DNA of 15,997 nucleotides from Actinomycetota bacterium. GTDB lineage: Bacteria; Actinomycetota; Actinomycetes; Nanopelagicales; Nanopelagicaceae. The translations under genes and the position numbers were made by a program. Where the stretch lies: positions 1-15,997 of the forward strand of contig CANCGX010000021.1 of assembly GCA_947377725.1 (NCBI GenBank), written 5' to 3'. The notes under the pieces were generated by a model. It was not told where the DNA came from. It searched no databases and saw only the letters and a program-made list of their open reading frames with translations. Positions 1 to 6,652 of the stretch are shown piece after piece (position 1 is the stretch's first letter; each line of letters starts with the position of its first letter).

Positions 1-353
1 GCCTCTGTCAGATTCTCTAAATCAACGGTCTCAATTCGGCGTACTCTTTCGGCATACATTGGATGCTGTTTGCGAAGGTAACTAACAAAGTTTCCAACTG
101 CGCTTGCTTTCCCTTTCCCGGCACCAACAAGATAAATCTCGTCTGCCACCTTCACGTGGGCGAGAACTCGTTCGGCAAAAGCTGGGCTCAGAAGTGATCG
201 GTTGCGACCATTAAAAAATTTGTTGAGAATAGTTTGATATTCAGCGTTAACCGCTGGTTCCTCAATAACTTCAGGCTTAGTGTGTGGCTCCAGACCATGT
301 GCCCAAACCCGCGCATGATTCCGTGAAATTGCTACAAATATTTTTTTGCTCAT
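1..353 (-). CDS. Small eRF1-domain-like protein (partial; C-terminus beyond window)
   Basis: Translating the minus strand from the ATG at 353-351 gives 117 uninterrupted codons running off the left edge, so the C-terminus is missing. A GGAGG Shine-Dalgarno (364-360) lies 6 nt before the start. Visible landmarks are an N-terminal strand followed by HARVW (residues 13-17), a glycine-rich segment IYLVGAGKGK (73-82), then QHP (96-98) and RIETVD (106-111). The order, a HA-x-VW strand, a GPG/GAG turn and a late HP...A.R...TVD segment, is what I recall for the short bacterial proteins annotated as translational machinery or eRF1 domain 3-like proteins (about 120-140 residues), related to eRF1/Pelota domains and suspected to bind ribosomes. 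No GGQ peptide-release motif is seen in this part. The reading frame is certain; the family is moderately sure and the function is inference. It lies 97 nt downstream of an MFS gene on the same strand. Confidence 0.72.
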   Translation of the reverse strand, partial: MSKKIFVAISRNHARVWAHGLEPHTKPEVIEEPAVNAEYQTILNKFFNGRNRSLLSPAFAERVLAHVKVADEIYLVGAGKGKASAVGNFVSYLRKQHPMYAERVRRIETVDLENLTE

Positions 354-450
354 TTTGTGCCTCCATGTGCAGGCTACCCCCGCAACGCACAATCTGTTGC
401 ACGAAAGTGCGAGTGCTACTCCTTCTTATATAAAGAGTGGGACTGGCTCT
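354..450 (-). promoter_or_regulatory. 5' region of the eRF1-like gene with small inverted repeats
   Basis: This gap between the MFS stop and the small gene holds the GGAGG ribosome binding site (364-360) and two possible -10 boxes on the minus strand: TATATA (432-427), which would give a leader of about 65-70 nt, and TAGCCT near 370-375, which would give a short leader. Two short inverted repeats lie between them: GCAAC-N9-GTTGC (382-400) and GCAC-GAAA-GTGC (399-410). I cannot decide which promoter is used. The repeats could be an operator or a weak hairpin, or chance. Confidence 0.3.
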
Positions 451-1662
451 CTACTTAAGATGACTTGTATTCAAGCGATTGGCAAGCAAACCGCTTCCTA
501 TCAACGCACAGGCAGGGAAAAGTAAGGCTATTGGAAGACCAAATAAACCTGCGAGTGAAGAAATAATAAATCGTCCAATGAGAAATCCAACAGATGAGAT
601 GAGACCTAAGCGCATAAGTGCTCTAGCTGTTGGTACTCCAGGGATGCTTCCTGCCACCGACGCATACGAAGGCGGCATCGGGGAGACGCCGATTCCTAAT
701 ATAAAATATGCAATACATATAACGATGAGAGCAAGATAGTGATGACTTGTGCGCAATGTATTTGCGAAGAGTATTCCTGCTAAATATCCAAATCCGCCAA
801 GCAGTCCACCAATTTTGATTACTTTCGGGATTCCATGTTTATCGATGAGTTTGCCAACGGCGAAACGCCCACTTATTTGTGCAAGCACAAAGCATGTATA
901 ACCAAGAGTGTTAAGACCAAGGGGAATTTGTAAATCGTCTTTGAGATAAATTGAAGACCAATCGCCGACAGATACTTCACTGATTATGGCTAGAAGTGAA
1001 CCAATCGAAACCCACCAAAGGTATTTATTGATCGGAGCAGGAAGTCGCTCATCATGTTTCACTTCCGCATTGAGTTCAACATCTTGGCGGTCAATTTCAC
1101 GTGGCAATAACGCTCTCGAAACGGCTATGCACCCGAATAAGCCAATAAGAGAATTGCCCAATAAATGCCATTCAACTGAAACATGTTTTGCAAGCAGTCC
1201 AGCAACCAATGAAGCGCTTGCTGCGCCTATGGACCAAGCCCCATGAAAAGACGGAAAAACGGATCGGCCCATTCGTTCTTGAATCATTGAACCTTGGGAA
1301 TTACAGGCAATATTCATGATTGCGTATGTCAGACCAGCAACAAATGCCACTATCGGAATTTGCCAAATTTGATTGAGAAATCCGTAAGCGATTTGCGACG
1401 AAGCTACGCCAAATACAACAGTTTGTGCAGTGCGCCGAGTACCTAAACGCCGTACAAATTTTGATCCGAGTAGATTTCCCGTTATGGATCCAAGATTTCC
1501 AACCATTAAGCAGTATCCAAATACAGCGGCAGAAGAATGTGTGTGATTCTTAATTTCAGCAAATCGAGCCGCAGTGGCAGCAACAGTTACTCCCATGAAG
1601 AAGAACGAGATTCGCAAGCCCCACTTGGCTTCACGAATTCTTTCTTCTTTTAAAATGCTCAC
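451..1662 (-). CDS. MFS transporter, YbjJ-like family
   Basis: A 403-residue protein of about 12 hydrophobic segments, the usual size for a major facilitator. Recognisable family marks are the N-terminal helix ending in TAARFAEIK (30-38), the segment RRLGTRRTA (71-79) in the loop after helix 2, MN (116-117) followed by QERMGR (128-133) and SFHGAWSIGA (138-147), and VGDWSSIYL after the central loop. The SFH..WS.GA and GDWS..YL signatures are typical of the YbjJ-like group, whose substrates are mostly unknown, so none is assigned. The start is a GTG at 1662-1660; a TAAGTT -10 box ends 6 nt before it and the AAGGG just upstream is too close for a normal ribosome binding site, which points to a leaderless transcript. 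It is divergent from a second MFS gene with the same signatures, with 73 nt between the start codons. Confidence 0.9.
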   Translation of the reverse strand: MSILKEERIREAKWGLRISFFFMGVTVAATAARFAEIKNHTHSSAAVFGYCLMVGNLGSITGNLLGSKFVRRLGTRRTAQTVVFGVASSQIAYGFLNQIWQIPIVAFVAGLTYAIMNIACNSQGSMIQERMGRSVFPSFHGAWSIGAASASLVAGLLAKHVSVEWHLLGNSLIGLFGCIAVSRALLPREIDRQDVELNAEVKHDERLPAPINKYLWWVSIGSLLAIISEVSVGDWSSIYLKDDLQIPLGLNTLGYTCFVLAQISGRFAVGKLIDKHGIPKVIKIGGLLGGFGYLAGILFANTLRTSHHYLALIVICIAYFILGIGVSPMPPSYASVAGSIPGVPTARALMRLGLISSVGFLIGRFIISSLAGLFGLPIALLFPACALIGSGLLANRLNTSHLK

Positions 1663-1668
1663 GCCCTT

Positions 1669-1674
1669 AACTTA
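1669..1674 (-). promoter_or_regulatory. Candidate leaderless -10 box of the leftward MFS gene
   Basis: The minus strand reads TAAGTT, then AAGGGC, then the GTG start. A TANNNT hexamer ending 6 nt before the start codon is the arrangement expected when transcription begins at or next to the start codon. No convincing -35 box is seen. Confidence 0.45.
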
Positions 1675-1705
1675 GCGGCTGCTTCCATTCCGCGCTTTAC
1701 TCCCG

Positions 1706-1735
1706 TACGCTCTGGAGAAAATATGGGGAGTTAAA
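1706..1735 (+). promoter_or_regulatory. Candidate -10 box and ribosome binding site of the rightward MFS gene
   Basis: TACGCT (1706-1711) is a possible -10 box, with a weak TTCCAT 17 nt upstream. GGGGAG (1725-1730) lies 5 nt before the TTG at 1736. The ATG at 1723 hits a stop after three codons, so the Shine-Dalgarno decides for TTG as the start. Confidence 0.5.
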
Positions 1736-2893
1736 TTGGCGCATAAAGCTCGAGTTGCTGTAACGGTTGCATTTGTTACCAATGGATTCTTGGTTGGTGC
1801 ATTTATTGCTCGTATCCCAGATTTTAAAGAGATATTGGGCATCAGAGATGGTCAACTTGGTACAGCCCTATTTTGTTCCTCTATTGGTCTCTTGATTGGT
1901 CTTGGGCCATCGGGTCGACTGTCTGCCAAACGCGGAAGTGCTTGGGTTGCAATTCCTGCAGCGATTTCGCTTGCGATCTCGACAGTAGTAGTAGGAATGT
2001 CGCACTCTCTATGGCAACTATCCGCATCCTTGTTCTTATTTGGCTTCTTTTTAGGAGCGCAAGATGTTTCCATGAACGCTCATGCAGTTGTCGTGGAACA
2101 TGAAATGGGCAAACGATTAATGAGTACTTTCCACGCCACATTCTCTGCAGGAGCCCTTGCTGGAGGATTTACTGGCGGACTGCTTTCTCAGTGGAAAGTT
2201 TCGATATTCCAGCACACTCTTGGCGTTGCAACCGCAGCAGTCGTTGCAGCTTTACTTTTCAAGCCGTGGTGGTTACCAAATGAAATTGATATTCATCCAA
2301 TTGAGAAGAAGCGAAGCAGAAAACGACCAGCAATTTTTTGGGCACTCGGGTTAATCGTCATGTGCGGGCAAGTAGGTGAAGGTGCTGCCGGAGACTGGGG
2401 CGGCGTACTAAGCCGAAGCGCATTCCACGCCTCACCTTTTATCTCAACAATCCCATTTATTGGATTCTCCATCATGATGGTGATTGGTCGCCTCTTTGGA
2501 GATCGACTCGCTTCACGATTTGGCCCTCGGTCACTCATTATTGCTGGAGGTTTGCTCTCGGCTTTTGGACTCTCCGCCGGACTTATTATTGGAGGAATTG
2601 GGGGAGTCATCGCAGGTTGGATTCTGCTCGCTGCCGGTTCTTCAATCGTTCTTCCGTTGATTTTTAGTATCGCAGGTTCGATGGCTAAGCATCGCTTTTC
2701 AGATCGAATGGCCCCTTCAGAAGGTATGGCAATGGTTTCAGGTATTGCATACTTTGGATTTCTAGCAGGTCCACCCACCATTGGTTACGCCGCTGATTTA
2801 ATATCGCTTCGCTGGGCAATGTTGATCCCAGCTATTTTGGGGTTGTGTATCGCCCTCGGTTCATACTTTGTGATTAAGGAAGATAATATTTAG
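1736..2893 (+). CDS. MFS transporter, YbjJ-like family (TTG start)
   Basis: A 385-residue integral membrane protein with about 12 predicted helices. The N-terminal signature NGFLVGAFIARIPDFK (16-31) followed by LG-x-x-DGQLGTAL is characteristic of YbjJ-like major facilitators, as are SMN (112-114), EHEMGKR (121-127), TFHATFSAGA (131-140) and GEGAAGDWGGV after the central loop. The start is TTG, chosen because GGGGAG sits 5 nt upstream and no in-frame ATG fits. The aldo/keto reductase begins 2 nt after its stop, so the two are almost certainly co-transcribed and translationally coupled. The shared motifs with the divergent MFS gene suggest an old duplication, although identity is visibly low. 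An efflux role for a small molecule, perhaps linked to carbonyl metabolism, is possible but not shown by the sequence. Confidence 0.9.
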   Translation: MAHKARVAVTVAFVTNGFLVGAFIARIPDFKEILGIRDGQLGTALFCSSIGLLIGLGPSGRLSAKRGSAWVAIPAAISLAISTVVVGMSHSLWQLSASLFLFGFFLGAQDVSMNAHAVVVEHEMGKRLMSTFHATFSAGALAGGFTGGLLSQWKVSIFQHTLGVATAAVVAALLFKPWWLPNEIDIHPIEKKRSRKRPAIFWALGLIVMCGQVGEGAAGDWGGVLSRSAFHASPFISTIPFIGFSIMMVIGRLFGDRLASRFGPRSLIIAGGLLSAFGLSAGLIIGGIGGVIAGWILLAAGSSIVLPLIFSIAGSMAKHRFSDRMAPSEGMAMVSGIAYFGFLAGPPTIGYAADLISLRWAMLIPAILGLCIALGSYFVIKEDNI

Positions 2894-2895
2894 TT

Positions 2896-3825
2896 ATGAC
2901 TTCACGCCAAACTCTCATTAATACCAACCTCTCTGTATTTCCTCTGTGTTTAGGCGGAAATGTCTTTGGTTGGTCTGCAAACCAAGAAGAATCATTTGCA
3001 GTTCTCGATGCCTATTTTGAAGCAGGCGGAAACTTTATTGACACAGCGGATGTTTACTCCGAATGGAAGCCTGGCAATCAAGGCGGTGAGAGCGAAACAA
3101 TTATTGGTAATTGGATGAAAGCTCGCGGCAATCGTCACGAGATGGTTATTGCCACAAAAGTAGCAAAGTCTTCGAAACGCCCTGGACTCTCTTCAAATAA
3201 TATTAAAGCTGCAATTGACGATTCACTTCGACGTTTGCAGAGCGATCATATTGATTTGTATTACTCGCATGAAGATGACGTCACTATTCCTTTAGAAGAG
3301 ACACTCGGGGCTTATGGGGAAATCATTGCTGCTGGAAAAGTTCATCTCATCGGAGCGTCTAACTACTCAGGAGATCGCTTAAAAGAGGCAGCAGCGATAA
3401 GCAAGGCTCAGAATCTCCCAAGATATGTTGCAGTGCAAAACCAATATAACTTATTGGATCGTCAAACTTTTGAAAAAGATCCTGCTCCAGTTCTTAAGGA
3501 ATTGGGAATAGCTTCACTTCCGTATTACGGACTTGCTCGTGGATTCTTAACGGGGAAGTATCGCCGGGGCGTTACGGTTGAATCTGCGCGAGCTGGTGGC
3601 GTTGTCGATTACCAAAATGAACGAGGATGGGCAGTGCTAGCGCAATTGGATAAAGTTGCCAGCGAACTTAATACAACACTTTCAGCCGTTGCTCTTGGGT
3701 GGCTTCGAGCTCACGGATCACTTCCGATTGCTAGCGCGCGCACCGTTGAGCAAATGAAAGAGATACTTCCGATTGTGGAGCTTTCACCCGCACACGTGGC
3801 GAAATTGGATGAAGTTAGCGCTTAA
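2896..3825 (+). CDS. Aldo/keto reductase
   Basis: A 309-residue NADP(H)-dependent (beta/alpha)8 oxidoreductase, probably cytosolic, that would interconvert aldehydes or ketones and alcohols. The catalytic tetrad of the family is visible: D49 and Y54 in FIDTADVY, K88 in ATKV, and H125 in YYSHEDD. GASNYSG (residues 153-159) and QNQYNLLDR are the usual AKR signature segments, and the late SLPIASARTVEQMKE matches the nucleotide-binding end of the family. The length is normal for the AKR11/AKR12-type group related to YajO and tas-like proteins; the substrate cannot be read from sequence. ATG follows the MFS stop by 2 nt, so it depends on that transcript; AAGGAAG about 12 nt upstream may help initiation. 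Its last 11 nt overlap the convergent membrane protein gene. Confidence 0.93.
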   Translation: MTSRQTLINTNLSVFPLCLGGNVFGWSANQEESFAVLDAYFEAGGNFIDTADVYSEWKPGNQGGESETIIGNWMKARGNRHEMVIATKVAKSSKRPGLSSNNIKAAIDDSLRRLQSDHIDLYYSHEDDVTIPLEETLGAYGEIIAAGKVHLIGASNYSGDRLKEAAAISKAQNLPRYVAVQNQYNLLDRQTFEKDPAPVLKELGIASLPYYGLARGFLTGKYRRGVTVESARAGGVVDYQNERGWAVLAQLDKVASELNTTLSAVALGWLRAHGSLPIASARTVEQMKEILPIVELSPAHVAKLDEVSA

Positions 3826-4372
3826 GAAACTTTCGCCAATCAATTTTCATTACTAGATATAGACAGAAGAGTAGAAATACCTGTACTGCTATGCCCCAAG
3901 GAGAAGTCAGAGAATTCTGAATTAGATCTCCAAGCCCGCGATTCTGAAGGGTGCTAGTTCCTGCAACATAAAACGAATAACTCACGATTCGCCCTGCAAA
4001 GAAGGCGAGAGTAAGCGGAATGAGCCGCATTCCAATTAGGCCAGCGGCTTCAAACAACTGCGCTGAAGGAATTGGGGAGAGTGCGAATAAGAGAAGTCCA
4101 AGGAGGTGATGGGACGTCTTCCTATTTAATACTTCGCTAGCTGCTTCTAGATTTGCACGCTGTTTTGCTGAAATTCTGTTTCTGAGCAGTCCAGTAGCTC
4201 TAGCCAAACAATATCTTCCAGAACCTGCAGCGAGTGCTCCAATCGCAACGAGAGGAACTGCCGGGATATGAGAATTTAATTTAAATAGAACTAAAACAGA
4301 CCATGTTGGTGGCGCGAATGCAGGAGCCAAGTTCATGGCGAATATCAAGAGCGCCAAGTAAACGTAGGTCAT
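3815..4372 (-). CDS. VTT/DedA (SNARE-associated)-like membrane protein
   Basis: A 185-residue membrane protein with about four to five hydrophobic segments (near 3-30, 36-52, 88-110, 115-137 and 158-176). The segment FALSPIPSAQLFEAAGLIG (96-114) followed by FFAGRIVSY (124-132) resembles the re-entrant core of VTT/DedA-type proteins, where a proline-rich SP-P turn precedes a glycine-rich helix and a GR-x-x-x-Y segment. Members of that superfamily are linked to lipid scrambling or undecaprenyl-phosphate recycling; whether this divergent, short protein does so is unknown. The N-terminal NLAPAFAPPTW (14-24) also looks conserved-family-like. The ATG has no Shine-Dalgarno; a TAATCT -10 box ends 7 nt before it inside a perfect palindrome, suggesting a leaderless, operator-controlled gene. 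Its 3' end overlaps the convergent aldo/keto reductase by 11 nt. Confidence 0.75.
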   Translation of the reverse strand: MTYVYLALLIFAMNLAPAFAPPTWSVLVLFKLNSHIPAVPLVAIGALAAGSGRYCLARATGLLRNRISAKQRANLEAASEVLNRKTSHHLLGLLLFALSPIPSAQLFEAAGLIGMRLIPLTLAFFAGRIVSYSFYVAGTSTLQNRGLGDLIQNSLTSPWGIAVQVFLLFCLYLVMKIDWRKFLKR

Positions 4373-4389
4373 GGGTTAAAGATTAACCC
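4373..4389 (-). promoter_or_regulatory. Perfect inverted repeat over the -10 box of the VTT-like gene
   Basis: On the plus strand this is GGGTTAA-AGA-TTAACCC, arms of 7 bp with 3 nt between, directly against the start codon. Read on the minus strand, TAATCT within it is a -10 box followed by TTAACCC and ATG. A protein bound here would block transcription initiation directly. In RNA it could also hide the start if transcription began further upstream. Confidence 0.5.
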
Positions 4390-4400
4390 TTACACCGGCC

Positions 4401-4844
4401 TTAGCGCTTAGTTGCGCGCTGAAGTAACAGGTAAATCTGGCATCCGAGGCAGTAATCAAACGCTGCATTTAAAAAGGCTGCAACTAGTGCAAAGACCACC
4501 GGAATTGTAAAGAGTAAATCGATTTTTGTGATTGCCCCGACGGTTGCCAGTGCGGCGAAAAGAAAACCAACTTTTTGAGCAAACTGCGGACCACGGATAT
4601 CTTCACCAATGAAACTTCCACCAAGTTTTGGCTGAACAAGTTTGCGGTAGATAATTCCATAAGGTGCTTTTTTGGGAGAAACAAAACCCCCAATAGTGAA
4701 TTGAATAAGTTGAATGACAACGAGCAAAGTTGAATGAGTGAGAAAAGCACTAACAAGAACTAGCAAAGTAATTGATGCCGTAACTCTTGGACCACGTGGA
4801 TCAATGAGTTCTGGAAGTGATGCTGATTTTTCTTGTGTTGTCAT
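4401..4844 (-). CDS. DUF4395 membrane protein
   Basis: A 147-residue protein with about four transmembrane segments (near 22-36, 40-54, 88-103, 108-128). It shows the marks of DUF4395: IDPRGPR (14-20), GEDIRGPQFAQ (80-90), AAFLNAAFDYCLGC (122-135) and IYLLLQR after it. The paired cysteines C132 and C135 lie at a membrane edge and are suited to thiol exchange. Family function is unknown, but DUF4395 genes in actinobacteria and elsewhere often sit next to thioredoxin-like genes, as here, so a membrane redox relay with the neighbouring thioredoxin is a reasonable inference. It lies 65 nt downstream of the thioredoxin gene on the same strand, yet appears to have its own leaderless promoter (TAAACT ending 7 nt before ATG). 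Confidence 0.88.
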   Translation of the reverse strand: MTTQEKSASLPELIDPRGPRVTASITLLVLVSAFLTHSTLLVVIQLIQFTIGGFVSPKKAPYGIIYRKLVQPKLGGSFIGEDIRGPQFAQKVGFLFAALATVGAITKIDLLFTIPVVFALVAAFLNAAFDYCLGCQIYLLLQRATKR

Positions 4845-4869
4845 GTGCCAAAGTTTAAGAAAGTTAAAC
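4845..4869 (-). promoter_or_regulatory. Candidate leaderless promoter with inverted repeat, DUF4395 gene
   Basis: The minus strand carries TAAACT (4857-4852) 7 nt before the ATG, with no ribosome binding site. The plus strand 4853-4869 reads GTTTAA-GAAAG-TTAAAC, a perfect 6-5-6 inverted repeat whose start-proximal arm overlaps the -10 box. This may be an operator; 6-bp arms can also arise by chance in AT-rich spacers. Confidence 0.38.
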
Positions 4870-4909
4870 CGAATTACCTAATTGCAAGTTCCTTGCAGAT
4901 GCTAACTCT

Positions 4910-5317
4910 TCAGATATCCATTGGAGTGATTGCATCAACAACTTGTTCACGTTTTGGAGCGCCGACGGCACGACCGACTTCCACTCCTCGGCTATCCAAA
5001 ATCAATGTGGTCGGAGTTGATCGAATATCTAGTTTGCGGACTAAATCAAGGTGGCTCTCAGCATCTATATCAACATGCTTCACATCGTGAAGACCTTTTG
5101 TAATGTCACTGAGGAGCGCGCGGGTTGCACGGCATGGAGTGCAAAAAGCGGATGAAAATTGGAGAAGAGTTAGGCGAGCTCCGAAGCTTTCGCCAATTTC
5201 GATCTCTGTCACAGCCGGATTTGTATGAGCTTTCATCGTGCCTCGAGTCTTTCTAAACCAAACTCCGTAGAGAGAACTCAGGAGTAACACGATTGCGAGT
5301 GTTACTAGGTTCCTCAT
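4910..5317 (-). CDS. Membrane-anchored thioredoxin-family protein
   Basis: A 135-residue protein: one N-terminal transmembrane segment (about 4-20), a short basic linker, then a thioredoxin fold. The active site is C59-T-P-C62 in SAFCTPCRAT, and the cis-proline loop is STPTT with P102; the DIDAESHLDLVRKLDIRSTP run matches the thioredoxin core. The TPC active site and the N-terminal anchor resemble the ThiX-like thioredoxins of mycobacteria, which I recall as also lying beside a DUF4395 gene and sulfurtransferase genes. Its likely job is thiol-disulfide exchange at the membrane, probably with the DUF4395 protein as partner. An in-frame stop 15 nt upstream leaves ATG 5317-5315 as the only plausible start near here, although no Shine-Dalgarno is seen. 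It is divergent from metZ with 67 nt between them. Confidence 0.88.
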   Translation of the reverse strand: MRNLVTLAIVLLLSSLYGVWFRKTRGTMKAHTNPAVTEIEIGESFGARLTLLQFSSAFCTPCRATRALLSDITKGLHDVKHVDIDAESHLDLVRKLDIRSTPTTLILDSRGVEVGRAVGAPKREQVVDAITPMDI

Positions 5318-5355
5318 GAGCCAAGTTTCTCATAACTCTTAGTTCGGAATTTATG

Positions 5356-5378
5356 TTGCAAATAGTTTGCAATAGACT
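5356..5378 (+). promoter_or_regulatory. Inverted repeat and leaderless -10 box of metZ
   Basis: TTGCAAA-TAG-TTTGCAA (5356-5372) is a perfect 7-3-7 inverted repeat directly followed by TAGACT (5373-5378), a TANNNT -10 box that ends 6 nt before the metZ ATG. There is no Shine-Dalgarno. The repeat fills the spot of the promoter spacer, a classic operator position. Lying in a 67-nt divergent spacer, it may also serve the thioredoxin gene. Confidence 0.52.
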
Positions 5379-5384
5379 CCGCTT

Positions 5385-6608
5385 ATGACTCATCACTACT
5401 GGGGAGACCAAGGTGCGAACCATCGCCCTGATCCTGAATGGGAGTTAGATCCTCAGACCCTCTCAGTGAGAGGTGGGCTTACTCGGACTGGTTTCGGAGA
5501 AACTTCTGAAGCGCTTTTCCTGAATAGTGGCTTTACTTACGCCTCAGCCGAACAGGCGGAATCCTCTTTCGCTGAAGACATAGATCACTTTCTTTATAGT
5601 CGCTTTCATAATCCGACTGTTTCTATGTTCGAAAATAGACTTGCGGCGCTTGAAGGTGCACAACGGTGCTTAGGCACAAGTTCGGGCATGTCTGCAATGT
5701 TCATGTCAATCGCATGTTTAGTTTCAGCCGGAGATCGTGTTGTTGCATCTGCTGCAATGTTTAGTTCATGTCATGTTGTCCTTACAGAAATTTTGCCAAA
5801 GTGGGGCATCATTGTTGAACTCGTTAAGAGTGATGACCTTGAAGGTTGGAAGAAGGCGCTCTCAAAGCCAACAAAAGCTGTTTTCATTGAAACGCCAAGC
5901 AATCCTATGCTTGAGATTACCGATATTAAATTTGTAAGCGACCTTGCACATAAGGTTGGAGCAACTGTCGTAGTTGATAACGTGATGGCCTCAGTGGTCC
6001 TTCAAAAGCCTTTAGAGCTCGGCGCCGATGTCGTTATGTATTCCACGACGAAGCACATCGATGGACAAGGGCGAGTCCTTGGTGGTGCGATTCTTGGGTC
6101 GGATGATTACTTTAAAAATTATCTCCTTCCATTTAATCGCCACACAGGCCCAACGATGAGTGCTTTCAATGCTTGGGTTCTCGTGAAATCTTTGGAAACC
6201 ATTCATATGCGCGTAAATGCTATGGCTGACAACGGGCAGGCAGTAGCTGAATTTCTAGACGGACATTCAAAGATTGAAGTAGTGCGTCATCCTGGTCTCA
6301 AAAGCCACCCCCATCATGAATTAGCAATGTCGCAGATGAGTGGCAAAGGCGGAAGCATGATTGGATTTGAAGTTAAAGGTGGAAAAGAAGAAGCTTTTGC
6401 CATTATGAACAAACTGCGCGTTATAGACATCTCCAACAATCTAGGAGATAGCAAGTCACTTATAACTCATCCGGCTTCGTCGACTCATCGACGTTTGACT
6501 CCTGAAGTTCAAGCTGAGATGGGTATTCACGCTGGAACTTTGCGTTTATCAGTGGGATTAGAAGCTTCGAGTGACTTGATTAAGGATTTGCAACAAGCAC
6601 TTGCTTAA
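5385..6608 (+). CDS. metZ: O-succinylhomoserine sulfhydrylase (PLP enzyme)
   Basis: A 407-residue Cys/Met-metabolism PLP enzyme of type I fold, expected to make homocysteine directly from an activated homoserine and sulfide in the cytosol. Visible marks: FLNSGFTYASAEQAE (45-59), the phosphate-binding YSRFHNPT (71-78) of the neighbouring subunit, TSSGMSA (98-104), VVDNVMAS with D198 to the pyridine nitrogen, and STTKHIDGQGR (220-230) with K223 as the Schiff-base lysine. The HIDGQGR-x-LGG continuation and LITHPASSTHR near residue 355 favour MetZ over MetB/MetC/MetY. Length is normal. The first about 25 residues rich in H, W and P match the extension seen in actinobacterial MetZ. ATG has no ribosome binding site but a well-placed -10 box. 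A terminator follows within 15 nt, so it is a single-gene unit, divergent from a thioredoxin gene. Confidence 0.93.
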   Translation: MTHHYWGDQGANHRPDPEWELDPQTLSVRGGLTRTGFGETSEALFLNSGFTYASAEQAESSFAEDIDHFLYSRFHNPTVSMFENRLAALEGAQRCLGTSSGMSAMFMSIACLVSAGDRVVASAAMFSSCHVVLTEILPKWGIIVELVKSDDLEGWKKALSKPTKAVFIETPSNPMLEITDIKFVSDLAHKVGATVVVDNVMASVVLQKPLELGADVVMYSTTKHIDGQGRVLGGAILGSDDYFKNYLLPFNRHTGPTMSAFNAWVLVKSLETIHMRVNAMADNGQAVAEFLDGHSKIEVVRHPGLKSHPHHELAMSQMSGKGGSMIGFEVKGGKEEAFAIMNKLRVIDISNNLGDSKSLITHPASSTHRRLTPEVQAEMGIHAGTLRLSVGLEASSDLIKDLQQALA

Positions 6609-6618
6609 AATCTGAATA

Positions 6619-6652
6619 AAAAAGCCCCACCAATTAAATGGTGGGGCTTTTT
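6619..6652. terminator. Bidirectional intrinsic terminator
   Basis: A 14-bp perfect stem, AAAAAGCCCCACCA (6619-6632) with TGGTGGGGCTTTTT (6639-6652) around a 6-nt loop. There is a T run on the plus strand and an A run before the stem, so it works both ways. It lies between the convergent metZ (ends 6608) and the phosphoesterase gene (ends 6662) and should serve both. Confidence 0.93.

Noticed and set aside
382..410. An intrinsic terminator after the leftward MFS gene
   Set aside because: The stems (4-5 bp) are short and no T run follows on the minus strand; left as a possible operator or chance.
2293..2781. A 162-codon minus-strand frame opposite the rightward MFS gene
   Set aside because: Rich in Pro, Ser, Arg and Ile in the way expected from antisense reading of membrane-protein codons; no start signal or family resemblance.
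5318..5384. A SAM riboswitch or full McbR operator upstream of metZ
   Set aside because: The divergent spacer is only 67 nt and transcription seems to start at the ATG, leaving no room for a riboswitch; TAGAC occurs once without its GTCTA partner at 6 nt and is better explained as the -10 box.
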